Assembly: GCA_027596945.1 (NCBI GenBank)
Contig: JADGJH010000736.1
Span: 1-14,879, forward strand
Reading direction: 5' to 3'
Source: Physocladia obscura
Taxonomy: Eukaryota; Chytridiomycota; Chytridiomycetes; Chytridiales; Chytriomycetaceae
DNA: 14,879 nt
The notes beneath the pieces are model-generated. The model ran no database searches, was not told the DNA's origin, and was given only the letters and a program-made list of their open reading frames with translations. Positions 1-11,270 of this stretch are shown piece after piece. Numbering within the stretch: the stretch's first letter is position 1; each line of letters starts with the position of its first letter. Position numbers and translations under genes: made by a program.

Positions 1-3000
1 CAATAAACCATTAACAGGAGCGTCGATCGCCCCATTTAACGCTAAAGTAAAGTTATTGAGATTCTGTGATTCAGAATGATAATTTTCAAATTCTTTGAGG
101 AAATTTGCCAACTGGCGTGTTTTCGTTCGAACACTAATGATCGCATTCTCAATTGGCGAAAGCTGGATTGTGAATGACTTGACAACAGGACTGCGCTGAC
201 TCAGGCATGGAAACGTGTCAGCCGTCAAAAATAGTGTTTTTTCTGTCCACAAGTCAGAAAGTTCAAGTGCCGCAGAATTAAGAGGTACTGATGAATTACT
301 GGTGTTTACACTATTACTATCTTCCGCAGAAAACCGAAAAGGTCTTGAATATGAAAAAGCGCAAATTTCATTGCTCAAATAATACGACTTGATAGCCGGT
401 GGAATGTTATCTAAAAGATTATTTGCCTTGGAAATAGAAGAATCTGCGTCAGGATCCAAATCAGGCTCCATTAAATATTTGATATTATTGTTTGAATTTC
501 CTGTGTTCACATTGATATGGGTTGTTTCGGAATGCCTCGTTAAACTGTCAATATGTTTTTGTCCGATAGGATTTTCAGATGATTCGCCGGTAATAAAAGC
601 ACCTGACCTTGGTCGCGGGCCTCTGAATGAGCTATTTCTCGTGGACATTTCAGTGTTACGAACTGAATTTGTACTTTCGTCATGCATTAGATCGACTGAC
701 ATTCGCTCAGATTCGTATTCCCAATTGTACCAAGCAGAATTAATATCACCGTCTATCCATCGCTGCCGGTCGATTTCTGGTGTTACAGCGGTAATTTGAA
801 TATAGCATCCGTTTCCATTGACAACATCGTCAGACGGCGGTGCATTTGACCCCAATAATTGACTTCCAGGAAACTTGTTCAATAGACTTTCACAAAATGA
901 AGCAAGTTTTTCCCACTCTTTTCCTCTGTTTTCAGTGTTAATTTTGATTTTGTTGGAATTTTGCAGTTGGTTATCAGATGAAACTTAGCACACCCAAAGC
1001 ATGCAACTCAACTTGTAAATAAACTGCTTCCCTTGCAAATACGGTAAATGACCTCGTCCATACAGACCAACACGATAATACGTCGGAAAATATCGTTCTT
1101 TTGTCATAATACTGTCAATCAAATCAGCTTGCTTGCGCAGTACCTGGGCATATTTTGCATAACTAAACCACTTTTTCTCATACTGGGCGCCAAGTTCTGT
1201 CCAAAGTGCAATTGCTCTTTCCCAGTTGTTTGTTAATTCAAGTCCAGATATGCATTCATGCCATATCTATTCACGCAAAAAAAATTAAAAAATTAAAAAA
1301 AGTATGTATGAAAAAAATATGCATACTTGTTCTTTCCGTTGAAACGAGGAAGACTGCTCATGAAACCCGTATTGAGGAAGCGGGTCCAGCTTCTCGTCAT
1401 GAGACCATGGAAGCAAATCCCCATGCAGTTTCAATGTCAACGCAGCTTCAGCTGTATTTTCAAGTCTCGTGTGCAGGTCGGATAACTTGTGGATATATCG
1501 AATGTACAATCCTCTGCTGCAAAAAATTAGAGTTCAAGAGTCGCTTCCACCACAACATAGACAAAGTATCAAAAAATAAATAAATTAAAAAGCAGCCAGC
1601 ATACCTGCGGTTTGTGTCTCTAAAAAAATACATTAGCTGCAATGTCATCCAGATCCTCTCGTCATTGTATCGCGCGTCACTTGGAATATCACGCAAAGCA
1701 ACGGCAATGTCAATCAAGGAATCCACGTTTTTTAAGAATCGTGCACCTGAAGTAACAAATACCAATGTAGATGCCATGTTTGTGCTAATAGAGGCTGTTT
1801 CTGTTGGTGAATGCACTGTATAATGCTGTGAATTCGAGTTTGTAGCCCCAGCTGCAGAAGAGACTGCCGCTGCAGAAAAGTATTTTCCGAGAGCTTCAAC
1901 AAAGAAACGTCGGAAATTTTGATCTCCGCGTCCTTCGCCCACAATCAATCCTTCGAGTCGATCGAGACACTCAGCTTCCAAAAGAGAAAAGTCGCCCTTA
2001 GCTTTTCCTTCATGTTCAATAATACTGGGGAAAAAAGAATTAGAAATAAGTTTGGACCCATACCTGATGATATGATAGTAGTAATAATAATAATAATAAA
2101 TAGAAAACACGCACCTAAACAAAAGCTCAACAGCGGCCAACCTCAACTTCGGATGCGGACTCATCGTGAGCTCTAAAAATGGACCAAACAAACTATTCAG
2201 AAACGAAATTGAAGACCGATCAACATCATCAGCCATAACAATCTCTTTCCAAGCAAACCGAAACAACTCTCCAGCCTCCCCACGAACATCTGCCTCTAAC
2301 CGATGTGAGAGCCGCGCAAGCTGTGGCTTGAAATATTCGGTTGCAATTGTCCGCCAATTCAGCAGTTGTAGCAAAATCGAGAAATAGTCCAAAAGAAACT
2401 GCTGCATCTGTCGAGACATTGACACGGCAAAGTTTTTGCCATGCAAAGATGGTGTTGGCGTGGACATCATTGATGTGAAATCTTCCTGTTCTGCAACTGC
2501 TGCAGCAATAGCAGACGAATGCATTGACGTTTCCTTTAAATGGGCATCAACTACATTCAAAACCTTCATAACAATCTTTGCAATCAGCATGTTCGCAGAG
2601 ACCCAAGAATCAGGAAACGCTTCGCCTTGAATCATACCTTGCATTACGATAAATAAAGCACCGATACCCGACCCCTTAGTCGCAGCGCCATATGTTTCCA
2701 AATCAATTTTGAGGATTTCGCGCAGATGACGCGGGTGGAGAAGATGTAGAAGCGAAAGAATAACTGCACTTGTTTCGGCGAGTTCTACTCGAAATGCCGC
2801 GTTCAGTCCTTGTGCCGTGAACCCTCTCGTGGATGAAGGGTCAGTGATGTTTATTCTTTGCACGAGTCGCGAAAAGCCGTTGTATACGCGAACTAAAGGC
2901 TCAAATATTTGTTTCATCTCAGATACGCAAGATTCGAATAAATCGCTTTCAAATTTGATCTCGGCACTTGTCTTTTCGGGGGGACGGGACTTGGTGAGTC

Positions 3001-6000
3001 TGGTTGAGTCTTTTGCAATCTTGTCGCCTATTCGATATAACTTGTCAATTATTTCGGCTGCGATACCTAGCGCCAGCCGTAAACAAGCAATTTTATAAGA
3101 ATCGAGTTCTCTGGTCAAATCCAACGAAAAATATTCGAGAATCCATCGCTTTGCGGCACTAACAAGAAGCAATCGACATTTAAGATCAATGAAAATCGGA
3201 CTCCGAATCAAGGAATGCACAAACGTAAGTTTATAAACATTCAAAATTGGCTGCGTAATAGGAAGAGAAGAGTAAGTATATAAAACAAAATAAAAAATAA
3301 CAAAAATATACCTTTCGAATGTTGACGCCGTCCACAAATCCAACTAATAGACCCATCAAATTTGATCCACCTCCATAAACTCGTTCCAAATACGGTAAAA
3401 GCTCCATGAAATTCCTCAACACCAGCACTTGCGCCTCCTCAACTTCATCAAAAGGCTGCCCAACAAACGCAGCAAGTAATGCAAGCACTCGACTCAACGC
3501 ATCACTAAACGCATGCGTTTCTCGTCTTTGCGAATCAATAACCCCGTTCTGCTGCTGCTGTTGCAAGGCATTTCGTGCAAGCTTCTGATCCATCAACCCC
3601 GATCGCACTGCAAACTGAATCCACAACCCCCATACATTCACAGCATCACAGAGCCTCTTTGTTGCTGTATGCTGATGATGCCGTCCTGCACTTGCTGTTG
3701 CTGCTATTGGTGCACCATTACTAGCCCGTTCTAGAAGCCGCGTGAAAGCAGAAAGAATCTGCCGCCAACATGTTGTGCTCCTCAAAAACTTGTCCACATA
3801 CTCTTCCAACTTGGATTCATATGCTGCGAAACGCGGTTTCACAACAATACTGAATACGTGCAGAAGAGAGTCAAATACAGCGTCAGAGACTTCAATATCG
3901 CTTGGTGCGGATGATGATGGCCCTCCTACAGCTGATACAGCTGCTGCCGTGGCAATTGGTGAATCAAGAATTTCTAGCAATGCATCCAAAATGCCATGTA
4001 GGAATTTTACTATTTCAAGTGCAGGCACATTGTGACGGAATTTTGAAATAATCTCAGTCACAGGGACACAGTAGTGTTGAATGGCGTCAATCCAGTGCTC
4101 AAGATTCAATATACCGCTTGATTGGGTCATACGGGTTGAGCAAAGTGCGGTTCGGATTGTAACTCGATCCCGTAATTGGGCTGAGGTTTTAGTTGGGTCA
4201 TTTTGTGTCCAATTCAGGTATTCAGGGTGAACTATGAGGCTTCTGTCGTATTTATATAAGGGGATGGTGTATAGATCATCTTTGATAACCGTAAAATCGG
4301 ACCGCACAAATGGTAGAAATGCAAATCCAAACATTCCACCTCTATCTTGAGTTGAGGAACATTGACGGAACGAGAAAAATAGATGGGCTTGTTCGAATCT
4401 TTGAGGCTCCAAATCAACTCGAATAGTTTCAGACCAATTTGGATTGTTGTTGTGGTAATAAACGATAGAGTCGTATTCAGGCTCCGTCCCAATCAAACCC
4501 ATTGATATGCAATTGTCAATAAAACTCCCATCAGACAAGCGAACTTGAACTTTAACTTGTACATTCCGTTGTGCAAAAGATGATGCTCTTCCTGCAAAAT
4601 CTCCACTATTCAGTGTAATATAAACAGAGTTTCTCGAATCATTAGGATGAATGCGCTCTGGAAATCCAAGCCGTTGTGTGAATCCAACTTTCAAAAGAGA
4701 GACAGGAACAGGCTCCGCAACCGTGCATTTGTGGGCAGATATATTTAAAATTACTTTGATGTTTTCTTGTCCTGATTGAGACAGATCTTGTTGCCGCAAG
4801 ATTTGTTCCGCTAAATTTGGAAACATTGTTTCCGAGCCAGGTGAGTACAAATGAATTGTATACTCTGCTCCCTCCATTAAAGCTCGATCAACGTCACTTT
4901 CGAGAACTGTTGCGGCTGCAACTGAAGACTCCAGTACTGCATTTGTTTCAGGAAATTCATTCTTTTTCGATTTTGCCCAAATTGGTTCGAGGTCCAAAAT
5001 ACCGACGGCAAAAGGGCGCCGTATACCAGATGGATCAGATATTGAATTTCTTATCAAGTCAATAGAGCTGCTTGGAGCTCTGCTGAGCAAGGAATGAGCC
5101 GCTGAATATGATCGAGCTTCCATAAAACTTTCGTTAGAATGAGTTCGTTTCATAAATCGATCCGAAACCGAAGGCCGGGCGGGTGGTTCATCACGATCGT
5201 TTGCGTTCATTTTTCCAACTCGAACAATCCTAACAACAAGACAAAGATTGAAAGAAGTGTCAATACTTTGTTGAGAGCCAGTTGGAGAAGCGGAAGCCAT
5301 CGCAGCAGCAGATTCTGGATCAGATACATCGCAAAACACGGTTTTTAATCGTAATTTGCCTTCGTGATCTGTCGAAACTGGCATACCAGAAGAATCGATT
5401 CGCACAAGAAAATCTTCAGAAATTGGTTTGTTTTTAATTTTGTCGTAGAGATAAAATGCGAGTTCAGCATGTTCACCAGGAAGACATATTTGAGCAAAAC
5501 AGGCCGAAAGTTCAAAGTGAATGTAATATGAATGAACAGCTTCGCTACGTTTACGCCCAGATTGCAGAGTAAAAGGGAGGTGAATTGCGCGCTGGCGATC
5601 ATCGTATACGGGATAGTTTTGAGGATTGGTGATTGCAAGAAGCGGGCTTGCGGTGATTGGCGTCAACGATATTGTAAATCTATCTGTTCCAGATATTCGA
5701 TCATATAGTTTTGAATACAAAGGCAGATTTGCTTTGGCAATCAACAGCCGTTCGTAGGATTCAAAATGTGCCTTAAAGACTTTAATGATCGAAGAGGATT
5801 TTGCTTCGCCCAATAAAGATCCGCGACTTCGGTTTCTCAACGTCATGTCAAGGTTCTGAATATAGTTGCCGAATTCGACAATGTCGATGAGTTGATTTCT
5901 GACCTTGATCAAGCGTTCTTGAGCCAAAGCAGCTGACATGAGTTGATTTCTGCCTTTATACAAACGATTTGACAAATAGACGACTTTGCCGTACAATGAG

Positions 6001-7010
6001 TAGTTTTGGGATGATAGATGAACCTTTAACAGACCCGACCATTCAATAAGGACAGCAGCCAAGTCATCGACAAGTGGTTCGCGATGGCCAACAATTGAGT
6101 CTAAATTTGGGTAAGATGGTTGTGGAATGTGTTTAATGGCAAACTGGTGGTTCGCTGTGGATTCACTACTGTCTTTGCGGTTGAGCAGAAGGGCAGCGGG
6201 AGACTTTGGCGCAGTAACTGCAACATGAGAGGCGGGAAATATGCCAAGCGTAAAAGCAGAGGCAGCAATAGGCGCAGAGTGGGCTGTGGGAAAAACGTAA
6301 CCGCGAAACCATTCGGGGGCAGCTGGAGGAAGAGGGTAGCGTTCGAGAATGATGACGGCTGTATGGTTGATGTTGTTAGCTTATAATAAGTAGTTAGTTT
6401 GAATAGACTCACAATCTCCAGCTTGCAGCGCAACCTGGCTTTGCACCAACTTTGACTGGGTACTGGTGTTTCCCGCAGCAGAACTGGAAGCGGGAGGAAC
6501 ATCGAAAGGAAGCACAGCTATTCCTTCGATGCCACGACCGTCCGCACCCACAGGACACCAGTTTCTTTGCCTAGCTGTCGTTTGCGTTGTTGCTGTTGCT
6601 ATTGTTGCTGCAATTGTTGTCGCGGGTGGAGTTTGAGTTGGAGTTGCTGCTTCGATTCCTTCGGCGAACACAAAAGCATTGTTGGGGATGAAAGCATCGC
6701 TTCTGCCGGGAGAGAGCGCAAGAGAAGCCGCGGCAACAAACCCAGCGGCGTCATTAGTATCTCTTTCCGCAGCTCGTTCCGTATCTCTATCTCTTTCTGA
6801 GCCTAGACTCAGACTCAGACCCAAGCCCAGCCCGGCGCCGTTTCCATCTGTTTCGGCAGTCCGAGTTTCCCGTCGATTCTTTGTGCTGCTGCTGCTGCTA
6901 ATTCTACTGGAAATAGTTGTGTATGCCACCGGAGTATTGTTGGTGCTTGCACTGTTCCCATTGCTGTTATTGTTACTGTCATTCTCGGCTTTGGCTTCGC
7001 CTTCAGCCAT
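1..7010 (-). CDS. DOCK-family guanine nucleotide exchange factor (Dck1/DOCK180-like), 3' end outside window
   Basis: DOCK proteins activate Rac/Rho-type GTPases at membranes, usually with an ELMO/Lmo1 partner (family knowledge). Exons read on the minus strand: 7010-6413, 6358-3312, 3250-2115, 2024-1605, 1516-1327, 1266-1013 and 925 to beyond the edge. Every junction is GT-AG and phase-consistent, giving at least 2190 residues. Seen in order: a low-complexity Ser/Thr/Ala leader (1-~160); an SH3 domain (~160-250, with GDSVIILE, WFRGY around W216, and LGIFPASHV); a DOCK_N helical region (~280-420); DHR-1/C2 (~740-915, with NSVYITL, SIVYYH and NWSE); a long helical armadillo-like middle; and DHR-2 from ~1735 (YIRYIHKLSDLH, AALTLKLH, YYRVGLYGRG, FIYKGKEWEKL, YSRPFRF, SPIENAI, LNGAIDAPV). 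The N-terminal SH3 places it nearer DOCK-A/B than the zizimin type. The lobe carrying the nucleotide-sensor valine lies beyond base 1. ATG 7010 is the only Met in exon 1. DHR-2 carries a ~117-residue insertion. Confidence 0.93.
2077..2101. repeat. (AAT)n microsatellite in a DOCK intron
   Basis: A run of about six to seven AAT/TAA units lies inside the 90-nt intron 2114-2025. If the intron is retained the frame stays open and reads a poly-tyrosine stretch, which is why a longer unspliced frame appears here. The splice junction restoring ELLFSIIEHEG is better supported by phase and by family sequence. Confidence 0.75.
3549..3566 (-). repeat. Short poly-glutamine (CAG) tract in DOCK
   Basis: CAG/CAA repeats encode five consecutive glutamines in the armadillo-like region of the DOCK protein. 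This is a small coding trinucleotide tract, likely length-variable, in a low-conservation loop. Confidence 0.7.
6803..6835 (-). repeat. Degenerate 6-bp coding repeat in DOCK exon 1
   Basis: Imperfect hexamer units (AGACTC, AGACTC, AGACCC, AAGCCC on the plus strand) encode alternating Leu-Gly and Leu-Ser in the low-complexity leader. Together with Ser, Asn, Ala and Thr runs this makes residues 1-~160 of DOCK look disordered. Confidence 0.55.
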
Positions 7011-7049
7011 CTTTTCCTTGCTTCAAAACCCTTGCAATCCCATCCATCA
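7011..7049. promoter_or_regulatory. Minimal divergent start region between DOCK and MCM10
   Basis: Only 39 bp separate the DOCK ATG (minus strand) from the MCM10 ATG (plus strand). No TATA box is visible in it. Any promoter for either gene must therefore extend into the neighbour's coding exon, and the two 5' leaders probably overlap. If MCM10 instead began at the in-frame ATG near 7258, which sits inside the proposed first intron, the gap would be about 250 bp. Confidence 0.5.
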
Positions 7050-9526
7050 ATGGCCGAACAAAACACCAAACAGAACACTGTCGCTCAAACACCAAGCCCA
7101 GTTCCCATGCCATACCGAAACGATCGAAATCTTGGCACTGAATGTCTGGCTGATGCCGACTCGGACGACCCAGAAACTGGTGGCTGAAACAAACCCTTCC
7201 ATGTCATTAATCTACGATAACAAACCACATGACCCATATTCTCTGTATATAGTTTTCATGCTCTCGCTAACACACACATGCTCTATCTCCTTTTTTGCAT
7301 CCATCAAAGTTTTATTACAGGGCCAAATCCGCGATTTGCAACGCCAAATTGAAAAGAAGAAATTAAAGCAGAAACTGAACCTGCTTGAACGCCAGCTTGC
7401 CGATTCTGATACCGATCCCGAATCCAAAAATCCAGCACGTCGGATAGATTCAGTTATTCATTGCGGCGATTCTGCCGAGAAAAGAAAACCAGGTGTGTGT
7501 GTATTTACATGTCAAGTATTCAAATTCGGACAAAATAAATGCAATCAAGATTTAGACAACAATTCCAGATTTCCACCCAACAAAAAATTTCAAAAACTCG
7601 CAACAGCAATAGAAGAAAACGCGATCGTTGAATCCACTCTTGGTTCTGATCGACAATCACCAAATCTGGTCAAAAAAAAAGATTCAAATAATAATCGCTT
7701 TGACTTTCACAACACCGCTACTACTACTGCCACCGCCAATTATCCTGTATTCTTCCCTGTTGAAACTCCAACTGTCGAAAACTCGAACTTGCCATTCCAT
7801 GAGCGGATTGTTACGCACAAAGAAAGTATTCTAGATTCTTCACTGATTCGGCGAACCACAAATTTCAAAGATCCCACTCAAAGTATTTTTTCTTTTTTTG
7901 GTGCGGCAATCCATTGTCGTGGCAAATAACGCGCACTTCAAATATTTTCATATTCAGAGCCTCAAGAAACCAGTAACCCTCGACACAGTGATGCCGAAGA
8001 TGCGTCAATTGAATGCTACTCCGGTTTGCGTTTACTGTACGTAAGAAAGTGAATAATACCGTTGAATAACAATCAGTTCAAAATTCAAACAGGAACCGAC
8101 AAATTTCAAACAAATCGTTTCGAAATCTGATGCGAAATCGCCAATACCTTGCTATCTCGAGCCTCAAACCTGGTATCACAGACGCGGATATTCCAGGAGA
8201 TTGGGTTAAAACAGCCCTCTGTAAAGTAATATACTAAAAATAAAAATAAATTCTCAACAGGTTACTATTGGGGTCATCGTTGATAAATTACCTGTCAGAA
8301 CCAGCGCAAATCAAAAGAAATATATTGTATACAAGATTGGCGACTTGAACGGATGTATTATAAATGCTTTTTTTTTTGGCCACTCTTTTGACACATGGGC
8401 AACGGAAACCGTCGGATCTGTATTTGCAATTTTGAATCCACGAATTTTGCCGATTACTGAGGTGAAACAGGATCATTGCACGTCCTTTATTTTTTTTTCT
8501 TCGTGTTTATTTTTTTCTCTTTCTTCTTGTTCTTCAAGCGATCAAGTCTCGTTGGGATTGACGTCAATGATCCTGGAAAATTTATGAAACTGGGAAATTG
8601 TATGGATTACGCGCTGTGTAAATACACTGCTCCGTTAAAAGCAAAAAACGCTACAATCTCGTCAACGAATGCAAAACAATGTTCGATAGCTGTTGACGGG
8701 CGGAAGAGGAAATATTGTCTATTTCATATGGAACTGATGTTTAAGAAATCGAAAAACTCACGTGCCGAGTTTGCATCAGGGTAATGATGCCTGAAAAAAT
8801 TTTGCGAAAATTAACTACAACTCTTTGTTCTTCCTTCACAGGACTGGATCCACCCAATTTGGTACGCCAGCAGAGAAAAAGGCGCTCGCATCCGGCAGTG
8901 AAAATGGATCTTATCTCTGGAACAATGGAATTACGATTTCTACGATGGGCCAAAAACCAAATATTTTCAAAACTGGCCCTGCAGGAGAAAGACTTGCAAC
9001 TCCATTGACCAAAGAAGAGTTTAGTAACTATTTTTTTTTTTGTTGTTCATTTTTAATACGAAGCTAAAGTCTCATATTCTCTTAAAAACTCTGATAAATC
9101 ATTCAAGAGAAATCATGATTCAGCAGGACACAAAGGGAGCAAAATATGTTCGAGCTTTGCGTAATATTCCACATGGTAACAAAAAAAAGGCGGGTGGCGG
9201 TGGCAGTCAAAGCAAAGTTTAATCGAATATCTTGTTTTCGTTTTTCGTTTTTCGTTTTTTTTTTTTTAGTTAAAGCTGATATTTCAAGGCTATTCAGCGA
9301 CGACGCTCTGCACAAGCTAGGATTTGACCCTCGAACTGGAAAAGACGTTATAATTGCAGCCCCAACACCACCATCAGCAGCAGCAGCACTTTCGCCATTA
9401 CCTGACAAGAAAGCCGTTGTTTTAGGTGTGATTAATCATGAAAAGATGAAGGCGTGTCTGGCAAATGGTATGGCAATTGGAAAAGATGTTTTTGGAATCG
9501 AAGATTTTGAAATCGATTTGGAGTAA
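7050..9526 (+). CDS. mcm10: MCM10 replication-initiation protein
   Basis: MCM10 binds the Cdc45-MCM-GINS helicase, DNA and polymerase alpha, and is needed for origin firing and fork progression (family knowledge). Proposed exons: 7050-7179, 7310-7882, 7958-8036, 8093-8204, 8261-8461, 8539-8780, 8842-9023, 9110-9175 and 9270-9526. They sum to 1842 nt, or 613 residues, close to other fungal MCM10 proteins. Seen: a coiled coil just after exon 1 (LLQGQIRDLQRQIEKKKLKQ); the YSGLRLL block; a junction giving DWVTIGVIVDK, the start of the OB fold; YKIGDL and NPRILPI strands; then the MCM10 zinc finger with C392, C413, C425 and H428 (C-X20-C-X11-C-X2-H). After it come QFGTPAEKKA and a C-terminal KLGFDPRTGKD block. 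The metazoan C-terminal zinc ribbon is absent, as in other fungi. The weakest points are the first donor (GTGGCT at 7180) and a possible extra intron at 7493-7549. AATAAA follows 33 nt after the stop. Confidence 0.9.
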
Positions 9527-9690
9527 TAGTAGATTTGTGATTTATTCGATGCGAAACAAAATAAAACTATAATAATTATGCGTAACAACTAAAAGCTGGT
9601 GGCTTTTTTCGAATGAGCCTGTCTTGACGTTCCATACCCAGTAAAGGAAGCAAAAAAAATTTATGATTATGGTATAAAATGCTTGGTTGA
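9527..9690. terminator. Convergent 3' region of MCM10 and the MFS gene
   Basis: AATAAA at 9560-9565 on the plus strand suits MCM10. TTTATT at 9541-9546 is AATAAA on the minus strand and suits the MFS gene, about 145 nt past its stop. Between them a small stem-loop (AAAAGC 9591-9596 with GCTTTT 9602-9607, 5-nt loop) is followed by a T-run. The two 3' UTRs probably overlap. No gene is seen here. Confidence 0.45.
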
Positions 9691-11270
9691 TCAAAAAACT
9701 TTGAACATATTTGGTTCCAGTTTGTATCGAAGAATCAAAGCAAATGCGACAGAAACGTAAGTCACGAGTCCAGCAAATACCGTGACTCCTGTTAAACCCA
9801 ATGAGGCTTCAATAACACCACCAAGTGGCGAACCGGCAAGATTTCCAATAGCCGAGAGTGTTAAAATCATCCCAACTAACGACGGCAGTCTTTTCAATCC
9901 AAAAGTTTGTCCGACAACCACAGGAAATAAACTGATGAAGCCTGTGTGTATACATCAGAAATTTCATGAACACAGTATTTACTGATTTGAAGAAGAAAAA
10001 AAGGTTTACCTCCAGCCACAAATCCATTGACAGCCGCAAAAAAAACAAGTAACGCATACGTGTCCGCAAAAGTCCAAATAAACAACATGGAAGACCCACT
10101 GACAATTCCACAAAACACAATACTGTTAACTCTTCCTAAAACGGTGTCGGCAAGAACCCCAACAACTACTCGTCCTACCGCCGACGCGCCATTATACACA
10201 GATACAAGTGAAGTGGCAAGGGTTGCAGAAACACCAACATTTTTCGTTGCGAAAACAGGCAGATAGATAATTGGAATGAATGTCGGAAATGTCGCAAAAA
10301 AAACTATAAATATGATGAGTTGGAATCGCTGGTCTTTGATGACACTCCAATCGGTCTTGGATCCGCGAGATGCAGGGATTCGAGTTTTCATAAAGGGAAG
10401 AACGGTTGTTATTCCAATAAAGTTGATTATTGCAATTATTCGCAAAGTCCATGGAACGTCAAATTTGTTAATTAGTGCTTGAATAATTTGGCTCATGGCA
10501 AGACCACCAATACCGGAGCCAGACACTGTTATTTATTTCGGAAATTAAGAAAATTAATAACAAAGAAACAGGACAAACTGGTTTTAACTTACCAGCAACA
10601 CCAGTGGCAATAGATCTTTTTTTGTTGAACCATTGACTGGGCACAGAAACTGCTGGAAAATCTATAAATGGTTCAATAAAAGTGAATTCAAGGTAGAAGA
10701 AAGGGATTGATTGATTTTGAATAAAGCTTACATGACATAGAAGATCCGATTCCAAAAAGAAAACCTTGAGTGAGCATTAACTTCCAAGCTGAATTCGTGC
10801 AAAACGATGCTATAATCAGACCAAGAGAGGAAATGCAAACACCAATGAATATCATTGGACGGAATCCAAACGTTTCAGCAAGTCTACGAAACTTTTTTTT
10901 AGATCTGGCTTAATTTTATCTTTTTTTATTATTTTTTTCCTCACCGTCCACTGAGAATGCCAAACGCAACCAAACAGGCAGCCGAAATTGAACCAATGAA
11001 TGAAATGACCGTCAAGCTGCCCAAACCAGCCGAATAGTATTCTGTGGCGTATATCCCAAAACTGTACAACGTTCCCAGAGCGAGGAAATGAACGATAAAA
11101 CTTGCGAATACCGTAGCCCATGCAGTAAACCCACCATCTGGAGGATTGTCTGCAACAGTGTTGTCTATGATGGAAAACTCTGCGTCCTTTTTTGATGGTG
11201 AACTTCCGGCTTCGTCAGCTATTAAAAATTTGGAGCTTGCTGATTCCAACGTCTGATTCAATTCTGACAT
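9691..11270 (-). CDS. MFS transporter, monocarboxylate-porter-like (MCH/SLC16-type)
   Basis: Probable 12-helix secondary carrier of the monocarboxylate porter family; the substrate cannot be read from sequence. Exons on the minus strand: 11270-10945, 10883-10732, 10661-10593, 10525-10010 and 9941-9691. They total 1314 nt and 437 residues, with all junctions GT-AG and in phase. Seen: a ~42-residue hydrophilic N-terminus; the family signature PPDGGFTAW (D45-G46-G47) leading into TM1; SGRLAETFGFRP, the loop 2-3 motif; SQWFNKKRSIATGVA then SGSGIGG around TM4-5; a charged central loop (RIPASRGSKTDW); and NGASAVGR then LADTVLGRVN in the second half. Fungal relatives (Mch proteins, riboflavin carrier Mch5, Esbp6) have diverse or unknown substrates. 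By my eye alignment the TM8 arginine of human MCT1 is retained but its partner aspartate (D302) is replaced, so proton-coupled lactate transport should not be assumed. The promoter is shared with the divergent GT32 gene. Confidence 0.9.

Noticed and set aside
389..799. Plus-strand open frame antisense to DOCK exon 7
   Set aside because: The minus strand here reads clear DHR-2 sequence (SPIENAI, YSRP, LNGAIDAPV). The plus-strand translation shows no recognisable domain.
2025..2114. Poly-tyrosine tract as part of the DOCK protein
   Set aside because: It comes from an (AAT)n repeat inside a phase-matched GT-AG intron; removal restores the continuous helical sequence.
3231..6062. DOCK starting at 6062
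   Set aside because: The first codon there is TTG. The frame continues upstream through the DOCK_N and SH3 sequence to the splice site at 6358 and exon 1.
6679..7929. Long plus-strand open frame as a single 416-residue gene
   Set aside because: Its first part is antisense to the DOCK leader and low-complexity. Only the part after 7310 is in the MCM10 frame, and this joins to later MCM10 exons by splicing.
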